Assembly: GCA_905214465.1 (NCBI GenBank) | Contig: CAJMMD010000037.1 | Span: 1 to 20,816, forward strand | Source of the DNA: an uncultured bacterium | Lineage (GTDB): Bacteria > Actinomycetota > Coriobacteriia > Coriobacteriales > Coriobacteriaceae | DNA: 20,816 bases | Direction of reading: 5' to 3' | Part shown: positions 14,541 through 20,816 of the stretch, one piece after another | Layout: the number at the start of each line of letters is the position of its first letter | Position numbering within the stretch: position 1 is the first letter of the stretch | The notes under the pieces: generated by a model | Told to the model about the DNA's origin: nothing | Database searches by the model: none | Seen by the model: the letters and a program-made list of their open reading frames with translations, nothing else | Translations under genes and position numbers: made by a program

Positions 14541-14768
14541 TGGCCAAAAAAGGGCAAATATGAGTACTGTCACCTTTTTAGTAGCAGCGTTTCTTGGTCG
14601 AAATCGGCAAAACTCGACTTGAAACTTCCTAATCACCGTCAGCTAGCGCCAAATTGGAAGTCGATGGTCACTCATTAGCGTACAGTTCTTATAACTTTGT
14701 TCATTATTTTCCGCACCTAAAATGATACGCCGTTTGTGACAGTACTCACAAACGGCGTTTTTTGACCA
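14541..14768. mobile_element. 228-bp MITE-like or structured non-coding element with 33-bp inverted ends
   Basis: The left end 14541-14573 and the reverse complement of the right end 14736-14768 match at 26 of 33 positions. Both read TGGyCAAAAAA at the outside and TGAGTACTGTCAC at the inside. The 162-bp interior is clearly more AT-rich than neighbouring genes, has no credible ORF, and contains competing inverted repeats (TCGACTT 14614-14620 with AAGTCGA 14658-14664; ACTTCC 14624-14629 with GGAAGT 14656-14661). No obvious target-site duplication flanks it (left flank ...GGCTTG, right flank CTGGCG...). It may be a miniature inverted-repeat element, a structured 3' UTR or small RNA of the upstream gene, or a paired protein-binding site. 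The flanks 14482-14540 and 14769-14853 hold nothing else recognisable. Confidence 0.55.
14727..14763 (+). terminator. Intrinsic terminator embedded in the right element end
   Basis: A perfect 13-bp stem (14727-14739 with 14746-14758) has a 6-nt loop CAGTAC and a T6 tract (14758-14763) on the plus strand. The element core GTGACAGTACTCA spans the loop. It would end plus-strand transcripts from the small gene or the element. Read on the minus strand for nhaA its U-tract is weak (ATCATTTT). Confidence 0.85.
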
Positions 14769-14853
14769 CTGGCGTGTCTGGCAGGCGGCAAGCACCGCCC
14801 GAATCCGCATTTTGAACGCGCCCGAATCGGTTCTGGAGCCGGTTTTCGCGCTC

Positions 14854-16212
14854 TTACTCGTCTTTGGGCGAGGGATGCTTGCAGACCACGCTCATGTAGA
14901 TCATGCCGAGCACGGCTGCGGTGACCGAACCGGCGAGAATAGCGGCCTTGGCTGCAAGAACCTCAAACTGGGCCGTCGGGAAGGCGAGGCCGCTGATGAG
15001 GATCGACATGGTAAAGCCGATACCGCCCAAAATGCCCACACCGGCGATCATGTGCCAGTTGACATTATGCGGCAGCTCGGAAATCTTGAGTTTAACCAGG
15101 GCAAACGTCATGCCAAAGATGCCGATCGGCTTGCCCAGCAGCATGCCAAAGTACACGCCGAGCGTCACCGGGTCGGTGAGCAGCGTGCTCATGTCCACGC
15201 CCACCAGGCGAACCTGCGCGTTTACGAACGCAAAGATCGGCAGGATCACAAAGTTGACCGGCGTGGAGATCAGACGCTCCATGCGGATGAGCGGCGGAGT
15301 CACGCGGTGCATGACGCGCTCAACCTTGGTGGTCGAGACGGTAAAGTCATGCTGGCCCAGGATGTGCGCCTCGTCGTCGTAGCGGTCATCGAGCAACGGC
15401 AGGCACTCGCCCAACCAATCGGTGAGGCTATCGAGTTTGACGCCGCACTTGGCCGGGATGGTAAAGGCCAGGATGACGCCGGCAAGTGTGGCATGTACGC
15501 CGCTCTTGAACATGCAGAACCACAACAGCAGACCCAGTACCGAATACGGGGCAAGGCGGTAATGCTGCGTCTTGTTGAGCCACACGAGCGCGCAGGTCAC
15601 AAGCGCGGCGGCGCCCAACCAAAACGGATTGGGGCTCTGACCGTAGAAGATGGCGATGGCGGCGATGGAGATGAGGTCGTCGGCGATGGCGAGCGTCGAG
15701 AAGAACACGCGCACGCCGTTGGGCACGCGGTTGCCCAAAAGCGACAGCACGCCCAGCGCAAAGGCAATATCGGTTGCCATGGGGATAGCCCAACCGTTGC
15801 GGGCGCCGGCATGGTTAAAGATCAGGTAGATGCAGGCGGGAACAACGACGCCGCCCACGGCCGCCAGCATGGGAAGCATGGCCTGACGCGGATTCTTGAG
15901 CTCGCCGACCGTCATCTCGTACTTGAGCTCGATGCCCACCAGCAAAAAGAAGATCGCCATGAGGAAGTCGTTGACGAAAAGCTCAACGGTGAGACCGGCC
16001 GTAAGGTTGCCCAGACCCACATACAGCGGGGTCTCCAAAAAGTGATGAATGGCCTCGTAGGCATCGGTGTTGGCACAGATGACGGCGGCGATGGCGGCGA
16101 TCACCATGACGGCGGCGGAAATCGTGCCGTTCTCGGCAATGCGCTCCCAAATGTCGTGGCGCTCAAAACGCTTGCGCTCACGGGTGTTGAACAGCTGCTC
16201 GGTTGCTGCCAT
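14854..16212 (-). CDS. nhaA: Na+/H+ antiporter NhaA
   Basis: This 452-aa polytopic membrane protein exchanges protons for cytosolic Na+ for sodium and pH homeostasis. Family motifs are MATDIAFALGVLSLLGNRVP (145-164) with D148, AIADDLISI with D178 and D179, and GKPIGIF late in the protein. These correspond to E. coli NhaA D133, D163/D164 and K300. There is a charged cytoplasmic loop (LDDRYDDEAHILGQHDF...) between the two halves, and both termini are hydrophilic. The ATG at 16212 has AAAGGAG 6 nt upstream, whereas the longer in-frame start at 16266 has no such site and adds 18 atypical residues. It appears monocistronic. The 268-bp gap upstream (16213-16480) holds the ppaC terminator and no gene. 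Confidence 0.95.
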   Translation of the reverse strand: MAATEQLFNTRERKRFERHDIWERIAENGTISAAVMVIAAIAAVICANTDAYEAIHHFLETPLYVGLGNLTAGLTVELFVNDFLMAIFFLLVGIELKYEMTVGELKNPRQAMLPMLAAVGGVVVPACIYLIFNHAGARNGWAIPMATDIAFALGVLSLLGNRVPNGVRVFFSTLAIADDLISIAAIAIFYGQSPNPFWLGAAALVTCALVWLNKTQHYRLAPYSVLGLLLWFCMFKSGVHATLAGVILAFTIPAKCGVKLDSLTDWLGECLPLLDDRYDDEAHILGQHDFTVSTTKVERVMHRVTPPLIRMERLISTPVNFVILPIFAFVNAQVRLVGVDMSTLLTDPVTLGVYFGMLLGKPIGIFGMTFALVKLKISELPHNVNWHMIAGVGILGGIGFTMSILISGLAFPTAQFEVLAAKAAILAGSVTAAVLGMIYMSVVCKHPSPKDE

Positions 16213-16420
16213 GGGCGGCTCCTTTCGCGGGAAGGTTCCCGTCTTAAAAAAGCACGGCCCGCCCAAATGGCGGCGCCGCGCTCCAACGTATTACGCTTGC
16301 ATCTAGCCTACCCTGCGCGACAAACGCGCAAGCGCGGCCGAAAAGCGGAACCACAGGTTGAACATTATTTGCTCAACGGTGCGAGCGCCCCTGTCCAATA
16401 GGGGACGCGGTCCCGCGCAC

Positions 16421-16460
16421 AAAAAACGACCGGAGCGCGGGGCGTCCGCGGTCCGGTCGT
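16421..16460 (-). terminator. Intrinsic terminator of ppaC
   Basis: On the minus strand ACGACCGGA (16460-16452) pairs with TCCGGTCGT (16434-16426), and an inner CGCGG/CCGCG pair extends the stem. A T6 tract follows (16426-16421 on the plus strand is A6). It starts about 20 nt after the ppaC stop. Just beyond lies a short GGGAC-type palindrome (16391-16407). Confidence 0.9.
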
Positions 16461-16480
16461 CGGTGTTAGGTCAACAAAAC

Positions 16481-17404
16481 CTAGCAGGCGGCCATGATGG
16501 GAGCAGCGACCTGCTTCTTGCGGGAAAGGACGCCCGGCATCCAGACGCCGTCGTGCTCGTCAGCGATGCCCAGGCCCTTCTGAGCGGCCTCGGTCTCACC
16601 CTCGAGCAGGACCTGCGAGCCCTCCTCCATGATGTCGGTGATGCACAGGACGATGCCGTCGGCACCCTTCTCGGCGGCATAGGCGCGCATGGCCTCGCGG
16701 ATCTCGTCAATCATGCCAAGCGCACGGCTCTTGTCGACAGTCTCGTACTGGCCGATGAGCAGCTTCTTGCCAGCGGGCTCGAACATCTTGATGTCGTTGC
16801 CGACCATCTCGGCTGCAGTGAAGGAGCCGGACGGGCGGGTGAGGAAGACCTCCATGCCAAACTTGACCGGGTCGACGCTCACCTGCTCGCCGAGCTTGGC
16901 GGCGACGGCGCGGTCGACATCGGTGGTGGTGGGGCTCTTGAGCATGAGCGTATCGGTCATCATGGCCGAGAGCAGCAGCTTGGCCTGAACGTCGGAAAGC
17001 TCAACGCCGAGCACGCCGGCGAGCTTGGTGACGATGGTGCAGCTGGAGCCCCAGGGCAGGCAGATGTAGTGCAGCGGACCGGCAGTCTCGAAGTCGCCGA
17101 TGCGGTGATGGTCGACAACGCCAAAGACCGTGGCGTCCTTAAGGCCGGCGACGGACTGGGCGGACTCGTTGTGGTCGGTGAGGACGACGAGCTGACCGGC
17201 CTCGACGGACTCGATCACGCGGGGCTCGGCAATGCCGGCGTCGGCGAGCAGCTTGGCGGACTCGGCCGGAAGCTGGCCCAGCGCGCAGGCCTCGTAGGTG
17301 TTGCCGGCATACTCAACCTGGTTGAGCAGCTGGGACAGGACGACGGCGCTCATGATGGCGTCGTTATCGGGGTTCTGGTGACCAAAGACAAGAACGTTTG
17401 CCAT
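16481..17404 (-). CDS. ppaC: Manganese-dependent inorganic pyrophosphatase (family II, DHH)
   Basis: This 307-aa cytosolic enzyme hydrolyses pyrophosphate to two phosphates, pulling biosynthetic reactions forward. The metal-site motifs of family II are all present: GHQNPDNDAI (H9, D13, D15), TDHNE (D77) and VVDHH (D98, H99, H100). The C-terminal substrate-binding SRKKQ is at 294-298. The length is normal for a PPase without a CBS insert. The ATG at 17404 has GGAGG 6 nt upstream. A TACCAT possible -10 lies about 35-40 nt upstream on the minus strand. It is single, with its own strong terminator. Confidence 0.96.
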   Translation of the reverse strand: MANVLVFGHQNPDNDAIMSAVVLSQLLNQVEYAGNTYEACALGQLPAESAKLLADAGIAEPRVIESVEAGQLVVLTDHNESAQSVAGLKDATVFGVVDHHRIGDFETAGPLHYICLPWGSSCTIVTKLAGVLGVELSDVQAKLLLSAMMTDTLMLKSPTTTDVDRAVAAKLGEQVSVDPVKFGMEVFLTRPSGSFTAAEMVGNDIKMFEPAGKKLLIGQYETVDKSRALGMIDEIREAMRAYAAEKGADGIVLCITDIMEEGSQVLLEGETEAAQKGLGIADEHDGVWMPGVLSRKKQVAAPIMAAC

Positions 17405-17496
17405 GGATATCCTCCACTTGATATGTGTACTTGGACGTAGCTATGGTAGCACGCTGACGCCGAACCCTATGAGATGGAAGGGCCGCAGCACAAATT

Positions 17497-17558
17497 GGGG
17501 CAGGCGCTGAGGCAAAGTCTGTCCCCTCTGCACCATGTGGCGCAAACTAACCTGCCCC
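17497..17558. repeat. Inverted GGGGCAGG/CCTGCCCC intergenic repeat
   Basis: GGGGCAGG (17497-17504) and CCTGCCCC (17551-17558) form an 8-bp inverted repeat in the 164-nt gap between the ROK kinase and ppaC. Inside are CTGTCCCC and a smaller palindrome near CACCATGTGG. Read on the minus strand it lies just after the kinase stop and could act as a leaky end signal. It resembles a diverged member of the GGGAC family seen elsewhere here. Confidence 0.5.
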
Positions 17559-17568
17559 CTTGCGCCAG

Positions 17569-18522
17569 CTATTTGCCGGCGGCGCGCAGGGCTACGTAGG
17601 CGGCACCGATGATGCCGGCGTCGTTGCCGAGCGAGGCGACCTTAATGGGCGTCTCGCGCGAGGCAGAAAGCACGTACTGCTTAAAGTGCTCGCGGACCTT
17701 GTCGAGGTAGACATCGGCCGAGGCGGATGCGCCGCCGCCGATCAGGAACATCTCGGGGTCGACCACGTTGGCGATAAGCGCCAGAGCGCGGCCGAGATAG
17801 TCGGCCATGGTATCGGCCGCGGCTAGCGCGAGCTTGTCACCCTCGCGACAGGCCTGGAACACGTCCTTGGAATCGGAGGGGCCGGTGAGCTCGATGGGGT
17901 CGACGCCCGCCTTCTCGCACTCGGCAAGATAGTTGCTCACCACGCCGGTAGCGCTGGAATACTGCTCCAGGTGGCCATGGCCGCCGCAGCCGCAGGTGCG
18001 CTCCTCAGCCGGGTTCAGGCACATGTGGCCAATCTCGCCGCCGGCACCCACAACGCCCGACACCACGTCGCCGTTAACGATAACGCCGCCGCCCACGCCG
18101 GTACCGATGGTGACCATCACGACGTTCTGCACGCCCTTGGCAGAGCCGAGCCAGGCCTCGCCCATGGCAGCGGCGTTGGCATCGTTCTCGTACTTAACGA
18201 CCGCGTCGGGGCAGTGCTCCTGGATGGCGATCTTAAGCTCGGGCAGGTTAATGGCAATGTTGGCCTTGACCTTGGCATCGCCCGACGCCGGGATAGGGCA
18301 CGGAACAGCCAGGCCAATGCCCGCCACAAAGGCACGCGGAATCTGCGCCTTGGCAACCACCTGGTCGATGGCCTCGGTCACCGCGGCAAAGCCCGCAGCG
18401 TCAACGATGGGAGGCGTAGGCACGCTGGCCTTGGCAAGCAGGTTACCGTCTTCGTCGAACAGGCCCTCCTTAACCGAAGTGCCGCCGACGTCAATGCCGA
18501 TATAGTACTGCTTAGGTTCCAT
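17569..18522 (-). CDS. glk: ROK family sugar kinase, probable glucokinase
   Basis: This 317-aa protein probably phosphorylates glucose (or a related hexose) with ATP. Features are the phosphate-binding GIDVGGTSVKEG (9-20), ENDANAAAMGE (catalytic D114), GTGVGGGV (140-147) and the ROK zinc region GEIGHM...CGCGGHGHLEQY (H166, C177, C179, H184). The fourth zinc ligand is usually Cys (CxCGxxGC); here it is His. The ATG at 18522 has AAAGGTGG 6 nt upstream; an in-frame start at 18588 would add 22 atypical residues. It diverges from a GntR/UTRA regulator and manA, so it may be part of a hexose-phosphate module. Sugar specificity is inferred only. A TTGACA (18583-18588) and TACCAT on the minus strand, 20 nt apart, could be its promoter, though the spacing is poor. 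Confidence 0.88.
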   Translation of the reverse strand: MEPKQYYIGIDVGGTSVKEGLFDEDGNLLAKASVPTPPIVDAAGFAAVTEAIDQVVAKAQIPRAFVAGIGLAVPCPIPASGDAKVKANIAINLPELKIAIQEHCPDAVVKYENDANAAAMGEAWLGSAKGVQNVVMVTIGTGVGGGVIVNGDVVSGVVGAGGEIGHMCLNPAEERTCGCGGHGHLEQYSSATGVVSNYLAECEKAGVDPIELTGPSDSKDVFQACREGDKLALAAADTMADYLGRALALIANVVDPEMFLIGGGASASADVYLDKVREHFKQYVLSASRETPIKVASLGNDAGIIGAAYVALRAAGK

Positions 18523-18577
18523 GGGAGCCCACCTTTCTCGTTTAAACATTGCCTGTATGGTACCGCTCCCCAGGCAA

Positions 18578-18617
18578 AAACCTGTCAAAAAGGGACAGGT
18601 TTGTTTTGGCAGGTTTT
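18578..18617. repeat. AAACCTGTC/GACAGGTTT hairpin repeat
   Basis: AAACCTGTC (18578-18586) pairs with GACAGGTTT (18594-18602) around a 7-nt loop, and a further GGCAGGTTT (18609-18617) could compete with the right arm. It contains the GGGACAG theme of the other intergenic repeats in this window. It overlaps the possible TTGACA of the kinase gene, so it may affect its transcription. Confidence 0.55.
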
Positions 18618-18730
18618 ATCTGGGAAAACGCAAGGCATGAGATTCGGTTCGCTGGGCGGCAAAACGGCCCAACCCCATCTTCGAGCCGATCAATTTGCTC
18701 AATACCACATTATTCGAATGCATATTCATT

Positions 18731-18742
18731 TAGAGCGCTCTA
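18731..18742. promoter_or_regulatory. 12-bp perfect palindrome, candidate operator
   Basis: TAGAGCGCTCTA lies about 80-90 bp upstream of the gntR -10, in the AT-rich region 18700-18800 between the divergent kinase and gntR genes. A second inverted pair, GATATA (18746-18751) and TATATC (18769-18774), follows. GCGTTTTTTGA (18757-18767) also faces TCAAAAACGC (18788-18797). One of these is likely the site for the adjacent GntR regulator or another transcription factor; which one is not known. Confidence 0.4.
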
Positions 18743-18820
18743 GTTGATATAGAAAAGCGTTTTTTGATTATATCTTTCTCGAACTTTTCAAAAACGCAAT
18801 AGGGATGCTTAGGCGTGGAC

Positions 18821-18826
18821 TATACT
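18821..18826 (+). promoter_or_regulatory. Possible -10 box (TATACT) for gntR-manA
   Basis: GGACTATACT lies 37 nt before the gntR ATG. The -35 region (about 18798-18803, AATAGG) is weak, which would suit a regulated promoter. Confidence 0.45.
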
Positions 18827-18862
18827 TTCGTTTGTACTCAATCAAGCCGGAAAGGAGGTTCC

Positions 18863-19582
18863 ATGATTCCCAAATACGAGGCAATAGCTGCAGATATCCG
18901 TCGAAGCATCGAGGACGGCGCTCTAAAGCCGGGCGACAAGCTGCCCACCGTCGTTGAGTTCTGCGAGCTCTATAGCGTTTCCAAAATCACCGTCAAACGA
19001 GCTATTGAGCAGATTACCGATGAAGGTCTTGTTACCAGCCGGCGCGGATCGGGCACCTACGTTAAGGACACGGCGGGGCTTCCCGGCCAGGCGTTTTTCC
19101 AGGGCAAGAACAATCGCTCCCAGGGCTTTTCGTATGAGCACCGCGGGGAGAAGGTGACCTCGGTGGTCTACGATTTCTCGATTGTCAATCCGCCAGCAGA
19201 CGTCGCTGCCCAGCTGGGAATTGCCGAGGACGACTTTGCCTATCACATCGTGCGCGTGCGCCAGGTCGACGAGAAGCCCATCGTTATCGAGTACACCTAC
19301 ATGCCCCTCGAGCTGATTCCGGGCCTTAAAAAGAAAGACCTGTATGGATCGGTCTACAGCTTCATCCGCAAGCAATGCGGGCTGAAGATTTCGAGCTTCC
19401 ACCGCACCATTCGCGCCGTAGCGGCAACCGAGGAAGAGGCTGAGCGCCTGGACACCAAACCCGGCTCTCCCCTGCTCGAGCTCAACCAGATTGGCTTTTT
19501 GGATAGCGGCACCGCCTTTGAGCATTCGATCTCGCGCAACGTTGGTGACCGCTTTGAGCTGCACAACGTAACGTTGGCATAG
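18863..19582 (+). CDS. GntR family transcriptional regulator with UTRA effector domain (HutC subfamily)
   Basis: This 239-aa protein has an N-terminal winged helix-turn-helix (about 1-68: IPKYEAIAADIRRSIEDGALKPGDKLPT... through GLVTSRRGSGTYV), the standard GntR DNA-binding domain. A C-terminal UTRA domain (about 85-235) usually binds sugar phosphates or similar small ligands. The ATG at 18863 follows AAAGGAGG by 4 nt; the longer open frame from 18815 starts upstream of that site and overlaps the promoter. It is 75 nt upstream of manA on the same strand with no terminator between, and diverges from a ROK kinase. It is therefore inferred to regulate this hexose module and itself; the effector is unknown. 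Confidence 0.9.
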   Translation: MIPKYEAIAADIRRSIEDGALKPGDKLPTVVEFCELYSVSKITVKRAIEQITDEGLVTSRRGSGTYVKDTAGLPGQAFFQGKNNRSQGFSYEHRGEKVTSVVYDFSIVNPPADVAAQLGIAEDDFAYHIVRVRQVDEKPIVIEYTYMPLELIPGLKKKDLYGSVYSFIRKQCGLKISSFHRTIRAVAATEEEAERLDTKPGSPLLELNQIGFLDSGTAFEHSISRNVGDRFELHNVTLA

Positions 19583-19657
19583 GTTTTTGTAGTCATGCGG
19601 GCGCTCGTTACGGCTCGTTTAGAGTGGGCGGCCGCGCAACACCATGGGGGTATGAAC

Positions 19658-20590
19658 ATGTCCGATTTGATTAAACTGACGCCGATCTTTCACGAGAAGA
19701 TCTGGGGCGGCCGCCAGCTCGAAACCGTATTTGGTTATGACATTCCCGAGGGTCCCATCGGTGAGTGCTGGGCCATCTCGGCACACCCCAACGGCGACTG
19801 CCAGATCGCTGAGGGCCCGTACGCCGGTCACACGCTGTCATGGCTGTGGGCCGAGCACCGCGAGCTCTTTGGCAACTGCGAGGGCAAGGAGTTCCCGCTG
19901 CTCATTAAGATTCTAGACGCCAAGGACGACCTTTCGATCCAGATCCATCCCAATGACGAGTACGCCGCCGAGCACGAGAACGGCAGCCTGGGCAAAACCG
20001 AGTGCTGGTATGTACTGGACTGCGAGCCCGGCGCCACGATCATCGTCGGACAGCGCGCGCACGACCGCGCCGAGGCCGCGCGTATGATCGAGGACGGCCG
20101 CTGGGACGACATGCTCAACGTGCTGCCGATTCACAAGGGCGACTTTTTCCAGATTGATTCCGGTACCGTCCACGCCATCAAGACCGGCACGCTCATTTTG
20201 GAGACGCAGCAGTCGAGCGACGTGACGTATCGCCTGTACGACTACGACCGTCCCGGCACCGACGGAAAGCTGCGCCCGCTGCACATTGAGCAGAGCCTCG
20301 ACTGCATCGATTTTAATGTCCAGGCTCCGACCGACGGCACCGTGACCGCGCCCGAGGTCGACGGCGTGACCGAGCTCGAGTCCAACCCCTGCTACACCGT
20401 CGATCGCGTGCGCGTCAACGGCAGCAAGACCCTCGACCAGCACTGGCCCTTCATGTGTCTGTCGGTCATCGACGGCGAAGGCACCGTCTGCGGCGACCCC
20501 GTCCACAAGGGAAGCCACCTGCTGGCCCCGAGCACCGTCAGCTCCATTGACCTCGAAGGCAAGATGGAACTGATCATCAGCCACCTCTAG
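19658..20590 (+). CDS. manA: Mannose-6-phosphate isomerase, class I
   Basis: This 310-aa zinc enzyme interconverts mannose 6-phosphate and fructose 6-phosphate, linking mannose use and mannosyl-nucleotide synthesis to glycolysis. The length fits the short B. subtilis-type class I enzymes. Zinc ligands are visible in SIQIHPND (Q95, H97), KTECWYVL (E115) and GTVHAI (H172). The conserved LETQQSSDVTYRLYDYDR follows at 181-198. The start is the ATG at 19658, with GGGGG 7 nt upstream; a Met two codons earlier is possible. It is probably cotranscribed with the GntR regulator and ended by the hairpin at 20617-20650. Confidence 0.95.
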   Translation: MSDLIKLTPIFHEKIWGGRQLETVFGYDIPEGPIGECWAISAHPNGDCQIAEGPYAGHTLSWLWAEHRELFGNCEGKEFPLLIKILDAKDDLSIQIHPNDEYAAEHENGSLGKTECWYVLDCEPGATIIVGQRAHDRAEAARMIEDGRWDDMLNVLPIHKGDFFQIDSGTVHAIKTGTLILETQQSSDVTYRLYDYDRPGTDGKLRPLHIEQSLDCIDFNVQAPTDGTVTAPEVDGVTELESNPCYTVDRVRVNGSKTLDQHWPFMCLSVIDGEGTVCGDPVHKGSHLLAPSTVSSIDLEGKMELIISHL

Positions 20591-20616
20591 GTCGCAACAA
20601 CAACCAAAACGAAACA

Positions 20617-20650
20617 AGGGGCTCCCCCGTTCATCAACGGAGGAGCCCCT
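20617..20650 (+). terminator. Hairpin terminator of gntR-manA
   Basis: AGGGGCTCC (20617-20625) pairs with GGAGCCCCT (20642-20650), and CCGTT/AACGG extend the stem to a 4-nt loop with one internal mismatch. The following sequence is only moderately T-rich (ACTCGTATCTATATAT). It begins 27 nt after the manA stop. Confidence 0.75.
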
Positions 20651-20776
20651 ACTCGTATCTATATATCAGCCCACCCGGCTCTCCAGACCAAAAAGCGAAC
20701 AAGCAGAGCGACGCTCACCCAGCAACGTTACCCAAGGCCCCAGACAGGCGCCATGGACAACGTCGATCGCGAGTTC

Positions 20777-20816
20777 CGCACGAGCCGGAGAGCACTTAAT
20801 GTGCTCTCCGTGCGAG
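20777..20816. terminator. Strong hairpin at the right edge, probable terminator of an off-window gene
   Basis: GGAGAGCAC (20787-20795) pairs with GTGCTCTCC (20801-20809) around a 5-nt loop, and outer CGCAC/GTGCG may add to the stem around a bulge. The window ends before any T-tract can be judged. The stretch 20651-20776 has no gene or other recognisable feature. Confidence 0.45.

Noticed and set aside
14535..14775. Target-site duplication around the 228-bp element
   Set aside because: The flanking bases (GGCTTG on the left, CTGGCG on the right) are not direct repeats, so transposition is not proven.
14812..16401. Plus-strand open frame (529 codons) opposite nhaA
   Set aside because: It is His/Asp/Arg-rich, antisense to the clear NhaA transmembrane protein, with no supporting signal.
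1..20816. CRISPR array, tRNA, rRNA or integrase/attachment site
   Set aside because: No regularly spaced repeats, cloverleaf-like segments with CCA ends or recombinase genes were seen by eye.

Overview
The window looks like chromosomal DNA of a high-GC anaerobic actinobacterium of class Coriobacteriia, most probably Collinsella or a close relative. This is inferred from several things: a Corynebacterium-type aspartate aminotransferase, a tmk-holB-ricT cluster whose RicT carries a long Arg-rich tail, an archaeal-like type IA topoisomerase with four zinc ribbons and a Lys/Thr/Ala tail, hydrogenase maturation genes, and many GGGAC-type intergenic repeats. No rRNA, tRNA, CRISPR array, prophage or transposase gene was seen. 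Most genes lie on the minus strand; five blocks can be recognised.

Positions 175-5701 (minus) read tmk, holB, ricT, comF and a putative PD-(D/E)XK/AbiEi-like protein of unknown role. The first three are tightly coupled (1-nt gap, then a 10-bp overlap). comF appears to have its own promoter, and a 12-bp hairpin buries its Shine-Dalgarno sequence. Positions 5702-7125 hold a lone plus-strand zinc-ribbon membrane protein, bracketed by two direct 60-bp repeat copies that match at 55 of 60 positions.

Positions 7126-12237 (minus) read tatA, tatC, hypA, hypB and a type IA topoisomerase. tatA/tatC and tatC/hypA are coupled, so Tat export and nickel insertion for a [NiFe] hydrogenase are probably co-expressed. 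Upstream are a STAS anti-sigma-factor antagonist (12391-12705) and an aspartate aminotransferase (12772-14076). A small acidic orphan protein (14227-14481) is divergent from the aminotransferase.

Positions 14482-14853 are non-coding and hold the most curious object here: a 228-bp AT-richer segment (14541-14768) bounded by imperfect 33-bp inverted repeats with an invariant 13-bp core. Its right end is also an intrinsic terminator. A solo copy of the same end lies at 108-140.

Positions 14854-20590 hold nhaA, ppaC and a ROK-family sugar kinase on the minus strand, then a GntR/UTRA regulator and mannose-6-phosphate isomerase on the plus strand. The kinase and the gntR-manA pair diverge from a 340-bp AT-rich control region, which suggests a small hexose-phosphate module. 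The other pieces are housekeeping: Na+/H+ homeostasis, pyrophosphate removal, dTMP synthesis and clamp loading.

Start codons were chosen by Shine-Dalgarno placement and family N-termini; several differ from the longest open frame. Promoter calls rest on -10 hexamers only, because -35 boxes are poorly conserved throughout, and should be read as weak.
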